The notes below the pieces were generated by a model. The model was given only the letters and a program-made list of their open reading frames with translations. It had not been told where the DNA came from and made no database searches. Of a stretch of DNA of 64,000 nucleotides, positions 33,318-45,500 are shown piece by piece; the first letter of the stretch is position 1; each line of letters starts with the position of its first letter. The translations under genes and the position numbers were made by a program. Location: positions 577,250 through 641,249 of the forward strand of contig CAWUHX010000217.1 of the NCBI GenBank assembly GCA_963922205.1, given 5' to 3'. The stretch is from Romanomermis culicivorax. Lineage: Eukaryota > Nematoda > Enoplea > Mermithida > Mermithidae.

Positions 33318-34820
33318 ATTTCGGTCGGAAAATCGACACGATTATCTACAAAAATAGAGCTTGCCGCGAATCTTCGGAAATGTGTTCACGAGTTGTGCTA
33401 CAGTTCTCCAAGCTAAAAATTGGAAAAATACGCCCAATGTGCATTGTACGGATAAGTAACTGTTTGTGCGGACTTTGAACATATCGATCGAGCTATATGT
33501 TGGGTGGCTATAGAAGGTTTCTTGTACACTAAAGATAGTCGCAGCTTTATGTTAGCAGCGGAGCTCTTGGTACAAAAATGGAGAATGCGCTTCGTGACAT
33601 TTTATCGTTATTTCGGAAATTAGTGTGGTCCGCCAAAGTAACGACTCACAAAGAAAGTTCATTTCAAAATGTATCCACTTGAGCTACAAATGTTCCGACT
33701 TCATGTATCTACTACAAATTTAGTTTTAAAAATTTTTTCTTGCACGTAAGCAAAGGAAATATGATAAAAATTGATGTACAGCCCACAAAGTGTTCGTATG
33801 ACCAAAAGCATAATGAGTTTTTTATTTTTCTCAGAATATTATCAAATTGACTTTCTTACACTGATGCATATTTTTGTTGCTCCTTAGATAAGGTAGAACT
33901 CATGACGTAACTTAACATATTTAGTATGCAAATTTTTGTTATAGCAACTAAAACGACTTTGTAAAACTGCTAAGGATTCTCTAGATTAATGCGCAATGAC
34001 AAAACGCAATTTTTTGCACGAACCGAAGTTTTGTCAAATATTCGAATTTTAATTTTCGGACAGGTCAGACTTTTTGGATTTTGATGAAGATTAACAATGT
34101 AAGGCAATTATTGTGAATAATTTTTATTTTCAAAAAGTTGTTTCTATTACTTTTGACTTTTTATAATAACTAGATTTTATGGACTGTTTTCAAAAGCTTT
34201 CACATTAAATGTGAAAAATAAGAGCTGAATGTCTAAAATAAAATCTGAACGTCTGATGTGAAAAATAAGAGCTGAATGTCTCGAAAATCTAAAATCATCC
34301 GTTTTTGGATATTGATCCCCTTTGAAACTTTTTCAGAACAGTAAAACTGCAGTAATTTTAATACCGAATTTAAATATACTAAAACTTGGAAGTGAAAGTG
34401 AAATGCTGACAAGATTCAAACGAATTGTATAATATAGAAAGAGTAGAAGAAATTCAAGAGAAACAAAAATAAAAGAAACAAAGAAAGAAGGTAAAAACGA
34501 AAGACTTAATCGACGAGAAAGATAAATGCAGAAAACAGTTTCATGAAAAATTCGTACTATTTCAGAGACGGAATAAGGTCAGTCTACAGTGCATCTAAAA
34601 CTGTGAACTTTTTTGTTTCGCTTTTCTGATAACCCAGATTTCCTAGGAAAAACCATAACCCGACAAATCGTGACAAAACCAAAATGATAAATGTGAAAGT
34701 TTATCGGGGTACTATAACGGGATCGCGTCTTTAAAAAGTCGCGTCAATTTCGGATTTTTCGTTTTTTAAATTTTTTGTTAGTTTTTCTTTTATTTTTAAC
34801 TTGTGAACCAACCGTAAATC
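33318..34820. other. Spacer between divergent CCDC149-like and secreted-protein genes
   Basis: AT-rich. A phrase GTGAAAAATAAGAGCTGAAT is duplicated at about 34208 and 34257. It should contain promoters for both neighbours, but no clear TATA box stands out. No gene seen. Confidence 0.35.
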
Positions 34821-37262
34821 ATGAACTTTTACGTCGCCTTTTTCGCCGTTGTTGCTGTTTCGGTTGTCGTCGCCTTGCCAACGACCAAAAAACCCGGATT
34901 GAAAACGTCTAAAACGAGCCATACGACCAACGAAGAAATTATGGCTGAGTATGTTTACCCTTTTGTAGACATACCATACCCGGATAAGATTCGATCAAGT
35001 GATAGGATTTTTAAGATCTGTCTTTGTAGCGCTCTCCTGAAAAATTACTTTATCCTGATTATTTCCATGTTCTTTCTGACTTGACCAGAAAAATGATTCG
35101 TCTAAAAAACTTATTATGTCCAAATGTTTGTTTTGTTTCTCGGCTGAGCCAGATACTGTAATTTTTTGTCTAAAAATTTGATAACACGGCTACTGTAGTC
35201 TTTGAGCTGCATTCATCTAGAGCAGACCATAATTTTTTGTTGTCATGTTTACCACAAACGTTATACACACATATGAGTTTCTGTTTCTCATCATCAGAAG
35301 TAGTGCTCATTTTGAATAATTAGAGGCAAAGTTTATTTCCACTTAATTCGGAATTTCTTTAAAATCGAAAAATGTAACTGAAAACGTCTTGACACTTCGA
35401 AATTCTGAAAGTTTGAATCTCATTCAAATTGACGTCCTTAAAAATCTGACCACTTTTCTCAAAATTAGTGATATCACGTTTAGACTCCTTGACCAGTTTC
35501 TGGACTTTGAACAGGAGCTTCTTGCACATGATGCATGTTATGTATATATGGTAATCTTGCCACCCAACAAAATATCCGATACTGTGACATCTTATGCATA
35601 ATTATTCCACATTTTCAAGCAGTTCGTTACAAATTTCACGTGAAAGCTCTCATTTCATCATGAATTTATGTTAAAGTTTGTAACGTTAAACGAAGTTGAA
35701 TTCTGGGTGAAGAAATCTGATCTTTGAAAATCTTATTCTCCATTGCATTGTTATAGAAGGAGTGATTCATCAAGCAGACGACATTTGAAATCTAGGGCAA
35801 TAATAAACAACCTGCCTACGCGGCTACCTTTTTCTTAGGTTGATTGTGGTACCGAGGACTACAACTTGAAAAAATAAAACGTTGGCTTGTGATACGTGAT
35901 CATCACCTGCCCGTAGATCTTCTTGAAATTTTTGCGACGTGTGAGTAGAAAATTGATATTTTTAAAAATTTGAAAATTGATATTTTTAAAAATTTAAAAA
36001 TTAATGTTTTTAAACATTTGAAAATTTAAAAATGAATGAACTATGCAGTCTATTCCTTGTGAAGTGACAGCCGCAACCATTCAAAACGGAAACGTCATGT
36101 GGTCAGTGAGGCAAGGGAAGTAAACCGATATTTTTCTACAAGAAAGTGACCAATTAGTGGAAATTACACCAAAACTGCATCGTGCTGTCGATCCAGTTTT
36201 TTAATCCAAATGAAAAATTGAATAAGCATGAAGCTGGTTTTATAATTTGGCATCCGATACGAACAAATTTTGAGATCTGATCATTTGGAATAATTCTATG
36301 TTGGTGCCACAATATATTTATAGTCCAATTGTCCTAGAATGCTTTTAAATAATAAAACTGGAATGCAAGTAATATTTCATATCTTTAGATTTTTCTCCTA
36401 GCTACATGTAAGTTGGCCAGAAATTTTGACGCATACTCAACTAACCTTAAAATTTTTTCCAATAAAAAATTTTACAGCAAAGGATTTGTAATTAAAAAAG
36501 ACTATTTCGTCATTCTTCAATTTAGAATCCCTTTATAAAAAACTATAGACCCAAAGACCATACTAAAATTTTTCACAAAATTCAATCGGCTGTAAGGAGC
36601 CATTATATAGGCATCTTTCCAGGTACTCTACATCCTCACCATAATCAGTTCATCAGAAGAAATGCTTGCAAAATCAGTTTTGTCTATGAGGTTGAACTGA
36701 TCACTGACCAGTGAACACCACCAAAAACTTGAAAGTGTTCAAAAGTATAATTGATGCTTAGCTCTCAATTTATCACGAGAGAAATGTCATGTGAAACATC
36801 AGTCATGAGCATTTTCGACTAAATTTCCTCCCCCTCAGAATCTTGACCAAGATCAGCAAATTTGGTCACAAATGAAAGTTTTTGTCCAGTTCTATGTTCT
36901 GTCCTCAGACATTCATAAAATTATTTGATGTACTTTTTGACAGAAAGAGCTCAAATTCTCAGATTCATTTTTTGTGCATAATTCAATGACTTTTCGTTCA
37001 TTTTTTTTTGCGCAGGATACCACTGGCTTCTACCGAATTGTCGCATTCGGATTTGTTGAGCCTCAGTACTGAAAGTTTATTGGAAGCTTCTTCCGAAACG
37101 TCGAGAATGCACATCGGCGGCTCGACTTTGTTGCCCGAAGAATTGTTGGACGAAACGTCGGCGCTAAGATCGACTTTAGATACGCCGATCGAAACGCCTC
37201 ACAAAGAAAAAATGGCTTTGGTCAAAGCTCCAAAAACGGCTATACACAAGACGAAGCCCTGA
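34821..37262 (+). CDS. Small secreted protein, two exons
   Basis: Exon 1 (34821-34948) encodes a signal peptide (MNFYVAFFAVVAVSVVVA) and a Lys/Thr-rich start. It ends in phase 2 at a GTATGT donor. Exon 2 (37016-37262) follows a TTTTTTTTTGCGCAG acceptor and restores the frame, ending TGA. The mature protein is about 107 residues, rich in Ser, Thr, Leu and Glu (LSLSTESLLEASSETS), with a basic C-terminus and no cysteines. AATAAA lies about 7 nt after the stop. The 2.07-kb intron contains a MITE (36319-36547). Family not recognised. Phase match and composition support a real gene. Confidence 0.7.
36319..36547. mobile_element. TATAGTCTG-family MITE in an intron
   Basis: The left end TATAGTCCAATTGTCC and a right end finishing AAAACTATA enclose the AATAATAAAACTGGAATGCA block shared by the family. 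Degraded relative to the 12207 copy. Confidence 0.55.
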
Positions 37263-38506
37263 AGAAAAAATAAAATTTCACTATCACGATATAGGTATCT
37301 CATAAATTTCTGTTCATTTTCTCAAAGTTGTTCAAGACACCACGTTGTTAAAATAATTTTGTAAAAGTAAAATATATTTATAAAGTCCATAGAACAGACG
37401 GCAGACAGACTGGCAATGAACTCGGCTTTCGTTTTCTGGGGTACCTGTCTACTGTGGTTTTCTTTTTCTGAGTTTTCTTAAACGTTGATCTGTATGAGCT
37501 TTTCCGCGGCATTCAAACGCATACTTAGAAGCTGATAACATCAAATCTTACGATTAGAAACGCTACCATACCTATACAGACGTATTTTATGCTCCCTTAC
37601 ACATTTCACATGCATGGCTGATGTTTCTCTCTGTTCACCGGCTTCGGAAGTCGATTGGGTACTGGGTAGCAGTACTGCACATCCGCTACCTAGTGCACGA
37701 CTGCTACCTAGTGCACGTCCGCTACCATAGTCACATCCGCTAGACAGCAAAAAATTTGAAAAAGGTTTTGCTATTATTTTCATGAGGGTTTTCCGAAGAC
37801 AAAAAAATAAGATAAAATGGAACACGGTAGGCGTTCTGCGAGGTGAAAAATATTTTGTTTGCCACTTTTATGGAACCGCAAGAATGGTTAAACAACGTAA
37901 TACTACAGATTGTCTACGTGAATACAAGTCAGCAATGAGTAAAGGTATGTAATAAAATAATAAAAATGACCACGCAACCACATTCTAATGAGTGAAAAAT
38001 TTTTATAGCACCTCGAGTGACAGAACAATCAGTCCAGACGGATGTTTTTCATTCTTTACCTGTACCAATATGGATGATAGAAATATCGCTTTTGTTTTGA
38101 AAATTTTGAAATTTTTAATTTTCACGATACATGGGCCATCTAATTGGTAAGAAAATTAATGAGCCTAATAATTTGTAAATGCATACTGTATATTCGTCCA
38201 TAATGAAATCCTGCCTAGGTTATTCAACGCAAAAAGTAAATGTAACGTCCGAAGTCTACCATCTTTGCCGAGGCCACTGGAGCTACGTCATCAGCCGGGT
38301 AAGCCTTTAACGGAAATGCTCATAAAAAGGCTTTTTGACATTCTAAAGCCGAAAAAATGTACAGAAATCATGGCACACTCTCACGAACATGCTACTTTTA
38401 AAATTACTGAAAACGCAAAATTCACAGCGAATAACTCATTCTTACCCAACAACTGATCCACAATATATCTTTGTTGATCATCGAGAGCCGCTGTTAGACT
38501 ACATAC
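37263..38506. other. Intergenic, with a small tandem repeat
   Basis: AATAAA follows the secreted-protein gene. At about 37665-37740 the phrase CGCTACCTAGTGCAC repeats three times in diverged form. Short frames here (37541-37825 minus, 38265-38456 plus) have no further support. Confidence 0.35.
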
Positions 38507-38713
38507 TATAGTCTGGTTTTCTTGCAATGTTCATAAATAAACCGGAAAGTAAGTATTGTTTTATACTATCCGATTTTTGCAGAACTTAGGACTGAAAATG
38601 TGTGAGCATACCTTCAACAACTTTCTCATTAATTTTTCGGTAAAAACTTTGTGCAAACAGTACTAATTTTGCCAATTTCTAACCCAGAAGCATTTTATAA
38701 AAAACATACTATA
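38507..38713. mobile_element. TATAGTCTG-family MITE, 207 bp
   Basis: The ends TATAGTCTGGTTTTCTTGC and TTTATAAAAAACATACTATA are imperfect inverted repeats. The internal GACTGAAAATGTGTGAGCAT block is a family hallmark. Confidence 0.7.
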
Positions 38714-40498
38714 ATGCCAGTATGACACGATAGCACTGAAAACATTTCGTAGTAGCTTTTTATTCTAGCTTTTTTATTGAAAGATTGTTTGAAATAGAAA
38801 ATTTTCATAATGATGCTCACGGATTTGATTTCTAAGATCATCGAGTTTCCTAATTCACGACTATTGATTACAGGAAGGGACATCACTCTCAAATTAATGA
38901 TGAAACACTGAAGACTTGCATTTCTGCGAGTATTCCTGGATATTGTTAGAGATGCTAATGGCTGCTCAGAAATGGCCTTAGTTACTATTCTTCTAATGTT
39001 TGATTGTTCTTTGTTAGCCAGTTTATCTTTTGTGCATTTTCGACAGGGGCAAAAATCTCGCATTTATGGAGTACGTACTATCTTCAATTGTTGGCGTGAT
39101 GAAGGCGTCACTGGTTTCACCAGTTCGATCCAGTTTCTTCGATTCTGCTTTTCTTTTATGCTACTAAAAATAACAAAGGACTATTGTGGACAACGGTAAT
39201 TTTTGCATCCATCTAATTGCTCCCTCGAAAACCTTATAAAAATGCATCTAAATATTTGTGTCTCGTTTTGGGACGCTTAAAGTCTGACCTTTTCTAGACT
39301 ACAGACCGCGAGGTATTTGTTAGATGTATTGCTATAGCTATACAGTTATGATACAGTTGTTACCTTACTTTTCATACCAACGTTTTATTTCAGCATAAGA
39401 AATGTGCTTATTCCAGCTAGTCTCTGCCACACTCAACGGGACATTTTCAGAACCTGGAATGTGCTGAAAAGTACGTAAGTTTTGGAAAGGCATGATCTGC
39501 TAAAACAAAACTACTGATTTATAGATTGTATTATGCCAAGTGAACATATGGAATTCTTCGTGGACTTCCGTAAATTTTCATGGATTTCTTGTACAGCCTT
39601 ACGAGATATGAGTGATTGAACCATATCTATGAAAATTTATGAACTTATATTTTTGAGAACATTCGAAGATTGGTCGATTTAGGATGAATATCAATTTTGA
39701 GTCTAAAAAATGTTTTGAAAATAATGCCAACCAAAGCATGAACTGTCTTGGCATTGATTGACGTCAAAACATGTTCAAGACAAGAATTTTTTTTTGTTCC
39801 GCGCGACGAGTGTATCACAAACTTTGGACTTTGAATCAACCTTTGCTCCTGAACGAAGGTCGTTATTGTTTGTTCCTATTAAAATTCTTTCACACTTGCT
39901 AAATATCTGAAATTTGAACTCGCAACAATCTTCAGAATAATTACCTAATGACTGTGAACTCATCCACGCTTTACTTTTCTACGGAAGCTCTGAAATTGAA
40001 ACTTTCGCCAACTGTGTAATTCTGTTATATTCTGTACAAACGTAGAGAAATTGGCCGAGTTATTCGTGCAAAAATCAATAACCATCAATATTCTAGTTTT
40101 GTGCAGTCAACAAATGATTATTTGACCATTTAATCAATCAATTCGAGTAACTCAGAATGGTAGAATCTGATACTTAATCGAATAGATTTTGACCATTCTG
40201 AGTCTTATCTGCCTATTCTGTAACATTCAGTAATTGGCTTCTGATGTGTGAAAAATTGTCGCTCATTCCCAATCACAAAAGCAGGACATCAGTTTATGTT
40301 TCAGGATCGTTTAACATCGATCTGCCTTTGTTTGTGGCCTTACGGATTCTATGCCTTAGCAGAAATATTTTCCATAGTTTTAAAGTGGAACTGAAAATTT
40401 TTCGGCAATATTTCTTTTTTGGAATTTATTTCACTTTCCCATTTCGTTCACATTTTCACAGTAATCACGAAAGCAGCGCCAACGGTACAGTGACAATC
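38714..40498. other. Intergenic, no gene seen
   Basis: AT-rich. The minus-strand frame at 38695-39063 contains CPCRKC but overlaps the MITE end and has no splice or promoter support. A short inverted phrase, AGAATGGT/ACCATTCT, occurs at 40153-40200. Confidence 0.3.
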
Positions 40499-40732
40499 TA
40501 TGATCTGTTTTTTAAAAGTTCTTATGAATCGAAACGTAGCCAGACTTTGTACTAACCTCAAAGTTGTTTACACGGAGCCTTCGCTCAAGTTTTTTTGCTC
40601 GAAAAATTAGTAAGGCTAGTTTAGTAAGCTCACACATTTTCAGTCCTGTATGTATAACATACGGATCAGGAGCAAATTTTGAAATATAAAATGGTACTTG
40701 CTTTCCAAAAATATTCAAAAAAACAGACTATA
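40499..40732. mobile_element. TATAGTCTG-family MITE
   Basis: The right end AAAAAACAGACTATA is well kept, and the left (TATGATCTGTTTTTTAAAAG) has mutations. The internal block is in the reverse orientation relative to the 38507 copy. Confidence 0.6.
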
Positions 40733-40814
40733 GAATATAATTGACTTTCTTCCAAGAATAGACACCGCAGAGACCCGTTGTCCATGTTACTTTCCGTGGG
40801 ATTTCTGATTGTGC

Positions 40815-41906
40815 AGCGGATGGCCGACTGTGCCGTCTGGCCGACTGTAGCGCCTGGCCGACCGTAGCGGCGGGCTGACTGTACCGGGTGGCTAACTGTA
40901 GCACATAGCCGACTGTTTATATATAAGTCAGCCTAATGTAAAACGTTTTCGCTCGAAATGTGAATAAAATGTTGCTAAATATGTTTCACTGTACAAAATA
41001 TCATCAAAAAATGCAAGAGCGACGCAAAAATATGCTAATTAAGTGTAGAAATATGCCCTTCATAATTTTTTAATTCATAAGCCTAGATTGATTGATTCTA
41101 TTGACTTTTTATAATATTTTTTTTGCAAAAAACTGAATAAAATGTGTTAGAACTTAGCAAAAAATAGAATTTTCAAGAAAGATAGAACAACAACAACGGA
41201 ATTTCGTCTTTACTTGAGTAAATTAACTAAAGATCGTACTCTGGAATATGTCTCTGGCTCATTACTTTTTTCGAAATATGGGTTTAGCTGTGGTAAAAGC
41301 CATGGGGCCTTCACATTTGTGGAATATCAGCACGGTAGTTTTATTTGAAAAGAATATTGATGAATTTTTTCCATTTTCTGTTCATGAAAATTGACAATAA
41401 GTGCTCCAAAATTAAGATTTTCCTGTATATAAGTGCCAAGTACGAAACCGAATGAAAATAGTTTCTATAAAACGTTTTGAATTCAAATGTTACAGTGCTC
41501 AAAACTACGAACCAGCAATGTCGAATTTTCATGAACTGTCAACAGATATTCTGCAGCACCAAAATAATTTTCATTCATTTTTATAACAAATATACTCAAC
41601 AAAAGGAACGAGAGGAAAAACTTCTTGCAAAATGAAAAACTTTTGAATTCAAATAGGTATCCTTGTGTGCTTTTACTTAATAAGTATATTTTTGCGTTGC
41701 TCTTGTATCTTTTGATGATATCTTTTACATCGAAACCTATATTTAGTAACATTTTATTCTTATTTCGTGCAAAAACATTTTACATAAGGTTCGACTTATA
41801 CATATAAACTATTTCAATTTAAATTCCGCCACCTGGTACAGTCGGCCATGTACTACAGTTGACCAGCCGCTACAGTCGGCCAGACGGCACAGTCCGTCAC
41901 CCGGTC
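40815..41906. mobile_element. Element with inverted terminal minisatellites (GGCCGACTGTA)
   Basis: 40815-40915 carries about six units of a 17-bp phrase (GGCCGACTGTAGCGCCT-like). 41830-41906 carries the reverse complement (CGCTACAGTCGGCCAG). About 0.9 kb of AT-rich, non-coding DNA lies between. Inverted end arrays suggest a non-autonomous DNA transposon, but no target duplication was confirmed. Confidence 0.6.
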
Positions 41907-42438
41907 TACAACGTGATTTCTTGTTATCACCTCTACCCATTCTTTTCCCAGAAGTTAATTATAATGAAATAATAAAAACTCTGGCACCATCCATAAAAAG
42001 CGACAACAACTGCCAAGTCCTATGATTGACTACTTTCCATTTAGAAAGACGGGATAATTTTATCCTAGAATTCTAATAAAAAAGTCGGAGAGAGGAATCA
42101 CACGTTTTTAGAATGCCAAAGTTCACGTGAAAATCCCGGATTCTCGACTTTTCACACGTAGATGTGGCAGTAGATTCTACTTTGATTAATAGTCTTATGA
42201 CTAGTGCTCATTAATTTCGTCAAAAAATTATGCACCGACTACGTTTTATATTTTGTATTGGCTAACTAATTAAAAAATGGAGAACAACAGTAAACTGACA
42301 TCAGAGAGTACACTTTTTGGCGCGAGTCGGTACGTACCGGCACAACAGTTTATTTTTCAACTTATTATGCACACCCATACACGTTTCTATCACATGCCTG
42401 TTGGGAAAGATCCAGGTTCTACGTCACCAATCTAGGAC
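41907..42438. other. Upstream region of the glucose-6-phosphatase gene
   Basis: AT-rich, with no repeat or ORF of note. Likely holds upstream regulatory DNA. Confidence 0.3.
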
Positions 42439-42446
42439 TATAAAAG
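42439..42446 (+). promoter_or_regulatory. TATA box of the glucose-6-phosphatase gene
   Basis: TATAAAAG lies about 70 bp before the ATG at 42517, a sensible distance for a short 5' UTR. Confidence 0.55.
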
Positions 42447-42516
42447 CATCAAGCTAACATTTTCTTCGCATTCTACTTTTTGTTGACAGGAGTAAAACTA
42501 ATAAACTAATAGACTA

Positions 42517-45500
42517 ATGATGATTAACATGGACGTTTTGCACGTCAACGGTGCACATTTCATTAGATTTTTGCAATCAAGTTGGAGCCACAAACCGAGC
42601 GTCGAACTATTGACCCGTTTGCCTCAATACGTGGCTGATCCAGACACCATGTTGACCACGATTTTTCCGCTGCTATTATGTGTGGATCGAATGTTGGCCT
42701 TGAGGTTCATTTTGACTCTAGGCTCGGTTGATTCTATAAATAATATCATCAAATGGTGAGTTTTCATTTTTGAGAGATCAACTTTTTGAATGATTAGTTA
42801 ATTTTTTTCACTTTTAAGGGTTTTGCAAGGCGAAAGACCTTACTGGTGGGTTCGAGAAGCGTTGCACAAAGGTGACGATGTCCCGGATTTGGATCATTAC
42901 CCGCTAACCTGTGAAACTGGTCCAGGTAGGATATTTCATAAATTGGATAGAAGAGTACTAAACGTGGAAGAATGGAATTCCTCACATTGTGGAACCTGGT
43001 GCATACTTCAAAGCCTGAACTCAATCAAGAAAATTTTTGCCTCTCCAAAAGCTACCGTAAAAGTAGAACCGGTGACCTACACTCGGAGGTTTTTTCCATA
43101 AATATTCTAAGGTGAGGCATGGTGATTTGTAGCCAAAAGTAATATAAGTGCTATATTCTCGCCGCTTCCTCTTGGTTTGATCTCTATCATCATCAGTAAT
43201 GGTAACCTTGTCTTATAAAAGATATTAGAAACTTGAACTCATAGGCACCTTTAGTGCAATAAGGGAAGTATTTTTAACATTTTCTTTTTTTGCTGGTTGT
43301 TCATAGTGCCTCGACTGCAAATTTGTGAGCGTACTCAACTACGTTTACAAATTTTTTGAGTGAAAAAACATATTTTATATGTTTTGTGTATAGGATTTGA
43401 AGTTAGTAATAATTTTTATCACTTTTTTATTCGAAAGTATTCTATAAAAAGCAAATTATAATCTTATTTTTCTAGAAATTTATCAAGTTAGGCAAGCCAA
43501 CAATAACTTCATCAATGCAACAGCCTACAGTGAAGAACTATTAGTGTAGGATATCATCCCACCACATCAAGCTACAGGATAACATAATATTTCACTACAA
43601 AATTCACCAAGAGCAGATAGTATTTGCCATTGGAAATGTGTTTGCGTTATTACATACTTTGAATACGATTGAGAAATTGTGTGCATGTGAAAAGCTATAA
43701 AAATCACAGGTCTGAGTTCGCTTTTATAAGCCCAAGCTCACGAAATCCTAAAAACGAGGAAAATTTTGCTGCTTTTTTAAAGTCGCAATACGTAATCTAG
43801 GAAACAGGGTCTCCTAAAAACTACAATTCTCATCGCAGGAAGCCCATCCGGTCACGCTATGCTCTGTTCGGCTATCGGTTTCGTATTTTTGTCCTACTTT
43901 TGCACTTTGCTGAAAAATTCCGGTTACAAGTACGAGCGAAATTTACGTCGGTGTTTGTCCGTGAGCTATTTGGTTTTGACCATCGTCGTTAGCCTGGTCC
44001 GTTTGCATATAGCCACTCATTTCCCGCACCAAGTCCTTTTGGGCACGGTTTTCGGTAAGCACTTTTTATTCATTTCAATAAGCTAATTCTCAGACGGTAA
44101 AAATGGCGAAACTTTTGCTGGAGGCTAATACTTTGAGGATGGGACATCTTTTTTCGGAATTATTCCATCGGATTTAAGTGCCATGAGATCTCTCGAGTTT
44201 CATGCTAAAAATATTCATCCGAATGCTGTATCAATATTTTAATAGTGCTACGTACAAGACTTATTTCTAATCTACCGGAATTTGTTACTTGAAAATGGCT
44301 ATTATCTATTTCAAAGTTTGAATTATTATCGAAAGTGATTGAGGAAAGCTGCACATAAATCAATGACTTTGGACAGAGTTCTACCTGTGTAATTTTTCAT
44401 GTTAAACTAACAATGCACACAGTAACAGCGACCGATTAAGTCTGCTAATTTATAGCAAATCACGCTTTTTGATCAAATATCACTTGTGAATTCAACATTC
44501 GTACCTTACTGTAGAAACTTTTATGCTAGTACAGTTGTTAATTCTGCGTTTTTCCAAATTTTCCCTATTTATCGTCTTTTATCCCCATCACTCCAAATGA
44601 CATGGAAATATTGCAAAATTAGCCAGAAATATGGAAAGATTTCGGGAAGAAATGTGTTACTACTTGGAAAAATTCGTTGCCACTTGAAAGAAACCATTAC
44701 CATAAAACATGACATACAACATTTTTTGAGATGCATAGCGAAAAATCAAGATGTTCAACTTTTTTCAAATATCTCTTATTTTTTTCAAGATGATCTTGAA
44801 AAGAATCAAGATGCCATCCTGAAAAGAAATCAGAATTCGACCTCGAGAAAGAATCATGATGATAAATCCACGTTTGACATTCTGTTTTTCTTGAATTTCC
44901 CGTCGTAACAGAAGAAAGCAAATACTGCTTCATATTTTGACGATTTTCTGTTAAACTATGCTTCACATAGGGCTGAGAATTAGTGAGCTACTCCAACCAA
45001 CCTTAAGCAATTTTTTTGGGGAAATAATTGTACAGTAAGAGTTTTGCGTGAAAGATTTGACGTCAGTACTATAGTCTGTCTCTTCTAAAAGTCTTGTCCA
45101 TTGGAACAAGGATTCTTAACTCAAAAAATAGTAAGTTAGAAAAGTATTGTCTGTTTTTCTTGAAATTCTTACGTATGGTTTATCAGGTAATCCTAAAAAT
45201 ATGAAATAGTACTTGCTTCCCCACTCTTGATATTTACAAGCATTTCAAGAAATAAATATAGTTTTTGTCATTTTTTGGTTTACAAGCGTCTTACAAAACC
45301 CAGATTATAGTTTGAGGTTCGAAATTTTGAATTATCTCCAATTTTCAATAGTGTTCTCATTTCAAAGAGTGTTCTAGGATTAAGAACTCGAATTCGACTG
45401 AATCCTTGTTGGAACCCAAACCCCAAATCACGTCACCTCGTATAATCTGAGGCGTATTTTTCATACAATTTTTACAGGCTTACTTCTCGGCTGGATAATA

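Noticed and set aside
38695..39063. Minus-strand frame with CPCRKC
   Set aside because: It overlaps a MITE end, has no splice or promoter context, and matches no family I recognise.
44486..44908. A 140-codon frame inside a G6PC intron
   Set aside because: Its second half is a degenerate 18-20-bp tandem repeat and the gene splices across it.
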